From Leptospira_A sp046736045 (GTDB taxonomy: Bacteria; Spirochaetota; Leptospiria; Leptospirales; Leptospiraceae), in assembly GCF_046736045.1 (NCBI RefSeq), contig NZ_CP177134.1:2046001-2110000 (forward strand): a stretch of DNA of 64,000 nt, written 5' to 3'. A model generated the notes under the pieces. It was not told the origin of the DNA and made no database searches. It worked only from the letters and a program-made list of their open reading frames with translations. Position numbers and translations under genes: made by a program. Shown in pieces: positions 59,449 to 64,000 of the stretch (positions within the stretch are counted from its first letter, which is position 1; each line of letters begins with the position of its first letter).

Positions 59449-61665
59449 ATGGCGGATCAGGAAAAAAATAAAAACGAAGATCTAGAAAATCTCGACCCAA
59501 TTTTAGATGAAGATACTTTCTCACTTGATCTAGATGATTTTGATTTAGGCGATGATGACCTGGATTCCTCTCCAGGAATGGAACCTCCCGGTTTAGACGA
59601 TATCGAACACAATGATGCACAACTTGCTGCGTCTCACTTCGAAGACGATGAGGATGGTTTGGGAGATTTGATCGTATCCACTTCAGACGACTCGGATGAA
59701 GATCTGTTGGATATTGATTTGGATTCCGATTTAAACTTATTGGGTGAAGAAGATCCCATTCTCCATGACGAAGATATACATTCCGATTTTGAAGATTACG
59801 AAGTAGAAGAAACTCCTTCTCATAAAACTCCTAACGATGCATTGGATGATGAACTTGAATTAGAGTTCGATGATGATATTATAGATTTAGATAAAGAAAT
59901 TGATGCGATCCTCAATGGAGAGGATGGAATTCTTTCCGGAAGAAAAGATTCTGAAACGGAAGATTTTGAATCCGATTTCAACGTAGACGAAGAAGAAGAT
60001 GGCCCGATTGCTCTTTCTATGGAAGAACTGGAAAACATTGCCGGTCTTTCCGAAGAAGAGGAAGTGGAAGAATACGGAATCGGTTCGGAAGATGATTTTG
60101 AAATTTCATCCGTACCGGATGAAGAAGATTCTGACGATTTCCATACCGGCTTGGATTTGGATCTTGATGATTCCGAAGTTGACACCAAACTTACGTTTAA
60201 CGAAGAAGGACTTCCCGAACTTAATCTGGATGATGAAACGGAGCCCGCTGAACCTGCCGACTTCAAACCGATCCGCGATCCGGAAGAAGAGGAACTTTTC
60301 GGTTCTGCCAAAGAAGATGAAAACCTCACACTATCCGATGATGAATTGGGCAATATACTCGGCTCCAATGGCGAAGCAAGTTTGGAAGAAACACTCGGAT
60401 CGGAAGAAGATTTTGCAGAGGCAGAATCCATTCCCGGATTCGGAGACGATGAATTTTCATTTGAACCGGCTGAAGATTTGGAAGAAGAATCCACTTCACT
60501 CGAGGACGAAGATTCCTCTAACACTGATTTTGCGGATGATGAAGACGACGATGGCCCGATTACACTTTCACTGGAAGAATTGGATCATATCAGCGAAGAA
60601 GCTGAGGAAGAAGAAACTACACTTGATATTTTAGATGATGAACCGGAAGACGAAACCATTACGTTAAGTCCGGATGAACTCGGAAACATTCTTGGTGATG
60701 AAGAATCGGAAGAAGAAGAAGAAAGTTCCGAAGATTCCACATTCGATATTGATTTGGGATCGGATGAGCTTCCTGAAATGAGTTTGGATTCCGATGAAGA
60801 AGAATCCGAATCCAGTTCCGGATTGGAAGGCGAATACGAAGAAACTCAAAACGACATTCTTTCCGATGATCCGGAAGAGGATGACGGTCCGATCGCACTT
60901 TCTTTGGAAGAATTGGAATCCATCGCAGGAGATGCGGAAGAAGCACCTGACGAAGAGTTGGTGGATAGCTTGGACAGAGCTCCGCTTCCTTATGAAGAGG
61001 AACAAGCGGCAGAAGATGCTTTCTTGGAAGAAGACTTGGAAGATGAATCCATCGCTCTTTCCATGGAAGAACTGGAAAACATTACTGCCGATGAAGAAGA
61101 TGCGGAAGTAGAAACATTATCCAACGAAAATATAGACGATCTCTTGGGAGAAGTTCCCGGGGACGGCCTGGATGATATAGGGGAACTCCCTGAAGAAGAA
61201 TCCTTAGCGGGACTTGCACCAAGTCCGGAAGAAGATTCAGAAGAGGATCATGAAATCGAGCTGACTCTTGATCCTTTGGATTTACCGGCAGACGACAGTT
61301 TGGTTTCTTTTGAAGATGAAGAAACTGCCGAAAGTGTAGCGCCTGTTATCGAAAACCTGGTTCCGACTTTAGCCGGGGATGCAAGTGCGGGAATCGAAAT
61401 TGATTTGGATGATTATGCTTTGGAAGGCAAACTTTCTCCTCTGGAAGAATTGAGAGCGGAAACAGCTCCTCCGGAACTGGCAGCATCCCAATCCAAAGAA
61501 GATAAAGAAATCCTTGGTTCCGAACTGTCCGTAGTAGAACGCAAAAAAGTTTTGGGTTACCTGGATAATCTATTGGGCAACCTTCCTGATGAAGTCATTA
61601 AAGAATTTTCCAAGTCCGATTATTTCGATTTATATAAAAAGCTAATGAAAGAATTGGAGTTATGA
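59449..61665 (+). CDS. Extremely acidic protein with six short repeats
   Basis: This 738-residue protein is dominated by Asp, Glu and Ser with no signal peptide. A short motif, roughly Ile-x-Leu-Ser-x-Glu/Asp-Glu-Leu-x-Asn/Ser-Ile, occurs six times near residues 186, 295, 369, 402, 480 and 534, often after Asp-Gly-Pro. The last 45 residues form a normal-composition helical domain (Lys-Lys-Val-Leu-Gly-Tyr-Leu-Asp-Asn-Leu-Leu-Gly). The motif looks like a linear docking motif on a disordered chain, with the C-terminal domain as a second contact. It ends 1 base before the next gene, which also has an acidic N-terminus. No family recognised. Confidence 0.7.
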   Translation: MADQEKNKNEDLENLDPILDEDTFSLDLDDFDLGDDDLDSSPGMEPPGLDDIEHNDAQLAASHFEDDEDGLGDLIVSTSDDSDEDLLDIDLDSDLNLLGEEDPILHDEDIHSDFEDYEVEETPSHKTPNDALDDELELEFDDDIIDLDKEIDAILNGEDGILSGRKDSETEDFESDFNVDEEEDGPIALSMEELENIAGLSEEEEVEEYGIGSEDDFEISSVPDEEDSDDFHTGLDLDLDDSEVDTKLTFNEEGLPELNLDDETEPAEPADFKPIRDPEEEELFGSAKEDENLTLSDDELGNILGSNGEASLEETLGSEEDFAEAESIPGFGDDEFSFEPAEDLEEESTSLEDEDSSNTDFADDEDDDGPITLSLEELDHISEEAEEEETTLDILDDEPEDETITLSPDELGNILGDEESEEEEESSEDSTFDIDLGSDELPEMSLDSDEEESESSSGLEGEYEETQNDILSDDPEEDDGPIALSLEELESIAGDAEEAPDEELVDSLDRAPLPYEEEQAAEDAFLEEDLEDESIALSMEELENITADEEDAEVETLSNENIDDLLGEVPGDGLDDIGELPEEESLAGLAPSPEEDSEEDHEIELTLDPLDLPADDSLVSFEDEETAESVAPVIENLVPTLAGDASAGIEIDLDDYALEGKLSPLEELRAETAPPELAASQSKEDKEILGSELSVVERKKVLGYLDNLLGNLPDEVIKEFSKSDYFDLYKKLMKELEL

Positions 61666-61666
61666 G

Positions 61667-63748
61667 GTGGGACTTTTAGATAAAGCAGAGAAGGTTCAAT
61701 CCGCTTCACCAAAACCAGATCATACAAGTGACAAACCTTCTGCGAAACCGGCTTCTTCCTTGCTCCAAAAGGCAGAAGGTTTTTTAAAATCCCCCGAACC
61801 AACGCCAGCTACCGAATGGATTGATGATGATTTTTCCCTGCCTGCAAGTGAGATCAGTGATGATCTTCCCGTTCCGGATAGCGAAGAAGAAATTGATTTA
61901 AGCGACCTACCTGATTTTGACCAATTATCCGATGGAGAAGACCATGACGATTTTTGGAATGATGAGGGAACAAATAAAGAAGATAATTCCGATATAGGTG
62001 ATTTGTTCGATGAAGAAAAAACACCTTCCCCCGAAAAGGAGGACGATTCACTTTTAGAATACGAACCGGAGTTTGAACTACCATCCGATCCTGAAAAAGA
62101 TGCCGAATCGGAACTCGCAGAATTACCGGAAGTAAATTTATTCGATGAGTGGGAAAAAGAAGCCCAGGCGGAATCATCAAAACATCCGATCCAACCCCCG
62201 GGAGAAGATGTTGCACCATCCGACAAACAGTTCTTATTTGATGATGAATCCGATTTTGGAACCGCTCCAATGGCACATCATCTTGCTTCTAAGAAGAGAA
62301 TAGAAAACTATCAAGCAGTATTCGAAATTACAAAAGAAATCGCATCTTCCAATGAATTTTCCGAATATTTTGAAAACTTGGTTTATAGTATCATCGGTCA
62401 AGTCGGTTGTTCTTCCGTTGTTGTATTTACATCTACAAATCCCGAAGTAACCAGATGGGATGCTGTGGAAGCCCAAGGTTTGAATCTAAAGGACAATTGG
62501 TCTCTATTTTCTTCCGATGATATCTATCAAAGAATTTTGGACAGTGAAACGGTCATTTACGCTGGTGATTTGAAAAGATCCAGATTGCCTGAAAGAGAAT
62601 TGACCATCTTAAATGAGTTAGATGCAGAGATTCTCGTTCCACTTCGCAATAAAGAAGAATGTTACGGATTTTTATCTTTAGGCAAACTAATCAATGGTGA
62701 AGAATACATTACTGATGATTTGGAATTTGTTAAAATCGTCGGTGACATAGCCGGCTCGGTATTTACAAGAGTTGCCCAGTTTGAGAAATTAACAGAGGAA
62801 TTGATCAACGCCAAACAAGTCATTGAAACAAATGAATCTGTCCTTCAATTTGCAAGAGAGTTCGCTTCCGTTCGTAAAATGGACGATGCATACGATCTTT
62901 TGATCGAAAGCATTAAAAAGAAACTGGGAGTGAAACAATTTTCATTTTTAGTTTTGGATTCCGAAACCCGTTCCGATTATGTGATTTTCGGATCTAATTT
63001 CATTCTGCCGGAAAGAGCAAAGGATTTCAAACTCAGCAAAGATTCGGATATAGTCGGAATGGTTTCAAACGTTCCGGGTGTGTATAAACTGGAAAATTTT
63101 CGTGATGATGTTGAATTGAAATCCATATTTACAAATGATGAATTGGGTGTAATGTCCGAATTTACCATTCTGCCTATCATCAACTTAAATTGGTTAGTTG
63201 GTATGGTTGTCGTTCATTCCACCGGCAAACCCTGGACGGACATCACTCGCGATGTTGCAGTAGCAATGCTTGAAACGTCGGCTCCTGTTTTTGCGAATCT
63301 TTTGATTCTTTCCGAAAAAGAAGCATTATTCAGAAACCCATTCAACCCTCTTGAATCAAAAATCCTTTCGGAAATTGACAAAGCAAAGGATCTGAATTTA
63401 TCCTTCACTGTTTCTCTGTTTAAAATTCAAAATGTACCGAGAATGATCCATTTATTCGGTGCAGGGAAATTTGCACGTTATGCGGATACTTTGCGTAAAA
63501 CAATCATTGATCACATCGGAGAGAATGATTTTTTTACAAGAGTAGGTCAGGGTAAATTTGCAATTATTTTGCACGGCAAAGACAAAGAAGAATCTGAAAT
63601 TGTGATAAGAAAGATAAAATCCTCCTTCACTAAGAAAGATGATTTTTTCGACGCAAATTTCAAACCTTCCTATCGAATACTCACATTGGCATATCCTACG
63701 GATACAAAAGATAAAAATCAGTTTCTGGAAATGATCGAAGAAGCATAG
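61667..63748 (+). CDS. GAF-domain protein with a degenerate GGDEF-like C-terminus
   Basis: This 693-residue protein (start GTG 61667) has two copies of a Leu-Leu-x-Lys-Ala-Glu motif near the N-terminus, an acidic linker to about residue 190, a GAF domain at about 220-375, a second at about 395-560, and a C-terminal GGDEF-like fold. There the expected Arg-Tyr-Gly-Gly-Asp-Glu-Phe is Arg-Val-Gly-Gln-Gly-Lys-Phe-Ala-Ile-Ile-Leu, so it cannot make cyclic di-GMP by the normal mechanism. It is more likely a ligand sensor or scaffold. It overlaps the acidic-protein gene by spacing of 1 base and is likely cotranslated. Confidence 0.8.
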   Translation: MGLLDKAEKVQSASPKPDHTSDKPSAKPASSLLQKAEGFLKSPEPTPATEWIDDDFSLPASEISDDLPVPDSEEEIDLSDLPDFDQLSDGEDHDDFWNDEGTNKEDNSDIGDLFDEEKTPSPEKEDDSLLEYEPEFELPSDPEKDAESELAELPEVNLFDEWEKEAQAESSKHPIQPPGEDVAPSDKQFLFDDESDFGTAPMAHHLASKKRIENYQAVFEITKEIASSNEFSEYFENLVYSIIGQVGCSSVVVFTSTNPEVTRWDAVEAQGLNLKDNWSLFSSDDIYQRILDSETVIYAGDLKRSRLPERELTILNELDAEILVPLRNKEECYGFLSLGKLINGEEYITDDLEFVKIVGDIAGSVFTRVAQFEKLTEELINAKQVIETNESVLQFAREFASVRKMDDAYDLLIESIKKKLGVKQFSFLVLDSETRSDYVIFGSNFILPERAKDFKLSKDSDIVGMVSNVPGVYKLENFRDDVELKSIFTNDELGVMSEFTILPIINLNWLVGMVVVHSTGKPWTDITRDVAVAMLETSAPVFANLLILSEKEALFRNPFNPLESKILSEIDKAKDLNLSFTVSLFKIQNVPRMIHLFGAGKFARYADTLRKTIIDHIGENDFFTRVGQGKFAIILHGKDKEESEIVIRKIKSSFTKKDDFFDANFKPSYRILTLAYPTDTKDKNQFLEMIEEA

Positions 63749-63764
63749 AGGAGCATACTCTTTT

Positions 63765-64000
63765 ATGTTGTTCAACTCGATACCGTTTTTAATCAGTTTT
63801 TTCTTCTTTTTCGTAATCTATTTTTTTCTAGATAGAAAAAAACAAAATATATTACTCTTGTTATACGGAATTTACTTCTATTCCTACTGGAACTGGAAGA
63901 TGACGATTCTTCTTTTATTTTCCATATTGGTAAACTATTTACTCGGAATTTATATTGAATCCGTAGTCGACTTAAGGATCAAAAAGAAAATTTTATATCT
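63765..64000 (+). CDS. MBOAT-family O-acyltransferase (AlgI-like), 3' end outside the window
   Basis: The ATG at 63765 follows GAGGAG. The 78 visible residues match the N-terminus of AlgI/PatA-type MBOAT proteins: Met-Leu-Phe-Asn-Ser, a hydrophobic helix, Asn-Ile-Leu-Leu-Leu, then Tyr-Phe-Tyr-Ser-Tyr-Trp-Asn-Trp-Lys and a second helix with Asn-Tyr-Leu-Leu-Gly. Full-length members are about 450-500 residues and acylate polysaccharides or lipids. The gene continues past the window edge. Confidence 0.8.
   Translation, partial: MLFNSIPFLISFFFFFVIYFFLDRKKQNILLLLYGIYFYSYWNWKMTILLLFSILVNYLLGIYIESVVDLRIKKKILY

Noticed and set aside
59820..60524. Long Ser-rich reading frame on the minus strand opposite the acidic protein
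   Set aside because: It is the mirror of Glu/Asp codons (GAA/GAT read as TTC/ATC or shifted to Ser codons); the plus frame has the ribosome site, repeats and operon position.
61720..62226. Ser-rich minus-strand ORF opposite the acidic N-terminus of the GAF protein
   Set aside because: Antisense of Glu/Asp/Ser codons, as in the neighbouring acidic gene.
1..64000. tRNA, rRNA, insertion sequences or prophage
   Set aside because: I looked for cloverleaf-like segments, transposase motifs and terminal repeats and saw none that I could support by eye.

Overview
This window is chromosomal DNA from a spirochaete that looks like a Leptospira, most likely from the saprophytic side of the genus. The assignment is my inference from protein content, since no rRNA is present. 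It rests on the many lipoproteins with relaxed spirochaete-type lipoboxes, the style of the atpBEFHAGDC proteins, moderate-to-low GC content, frequent TTG/GTG starts, and several families I associate with Leptospira (DUF4105 proteins, multi-pass glycosyltransferase-like proteins, RsbU-type response regulators). Coding density is high. I found no tRNA, rRNA, insertion sequence, prophage or CRISPR array.

Layout. 1-3.9 kb: lipoproteins, a GNAT acetyltransferase and a sterol-desaturase-like hydroxylase. 4-6.6 kb: arsenite methyltransferase (arsM) with an aquaporin-like channel, divergent from glyoxalase I. 6.7-12.8 kb: a BaiN-type flavoprotein, a MaoC-type hydratase, pyruvate kinase, and an operon of deacetylase, unknown protein and response regulator-PP2C phosphatase. 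12.8-16.7 kb: a three-gene envelope operon (lipoprotein, DUF4105 protein, multi-pass membrane protein) in which the DUF4105 gene seems to lack a normal start codon. 16.8-20.7 kb: a GH36 alpha-galactosidase, a short RNase D and radA. 21-24.2 kb: two almost identical tandem lipases followed by a probable lipase-specific foldase. 24.2-34.8 kb: a glycoside-hydrolase-like lipoprotein, a second deacetylase, a second DUF4105 protein, an alpha/beta hydrolase, a repeat lipoprotein and a GapN-type dehydrogenase. 35-37.9 kb: a giant lipoprotein ending in seven 53-residue repeats. 38-40.8 kb: an ECF sigma factor, a FecR-like partner and exported proteins. 40.9-48.9 kb: a double-hotdog hydratase, an MBL hydrolase, membrane proteins, an aldolase-like protein, signal peptidase I and an AtpZ-like protein. 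48.9-50.9 kb: acetolactate synthase behind a Leu/Val attenuator. 51-59.1 kb: glutathione peroxidase, OhrR, and the complete ATP synthase operon. 59.1-64 kb: an SLBB protein, a very acidic repeat protein, a GAF/degenerate-GGDEF protein, and the start of an MBOAT acyltransferase.

How the parts work together. The most interesting region is 48.9-52.4 kb. The acetolactate synthase gene has a 43-codon leader ORF with a Leu-Val-Leu-Val-Val-Val run. This is followed by mutually exclusive antiterminator and terminator stems and a further helix that buries the Shine-Dalgarno sequence. Immediately downstream, gpx carries a ladder of ACAAT/ATTGT palindromes suited to its neighbour OhrR. The gene string from gpx through ohrR into the ATP synthase genes has no gap of promoter size before atpB, so redox sensing may be coupled to ATP synthase transcription. 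Several promoters (desaturase, pyruvate kinase, MBL hydrolase) lie so close to the start codon that their mRNAs would be leaderless or nearly so. Two families of dispersed intergenic repeats each occur twice.
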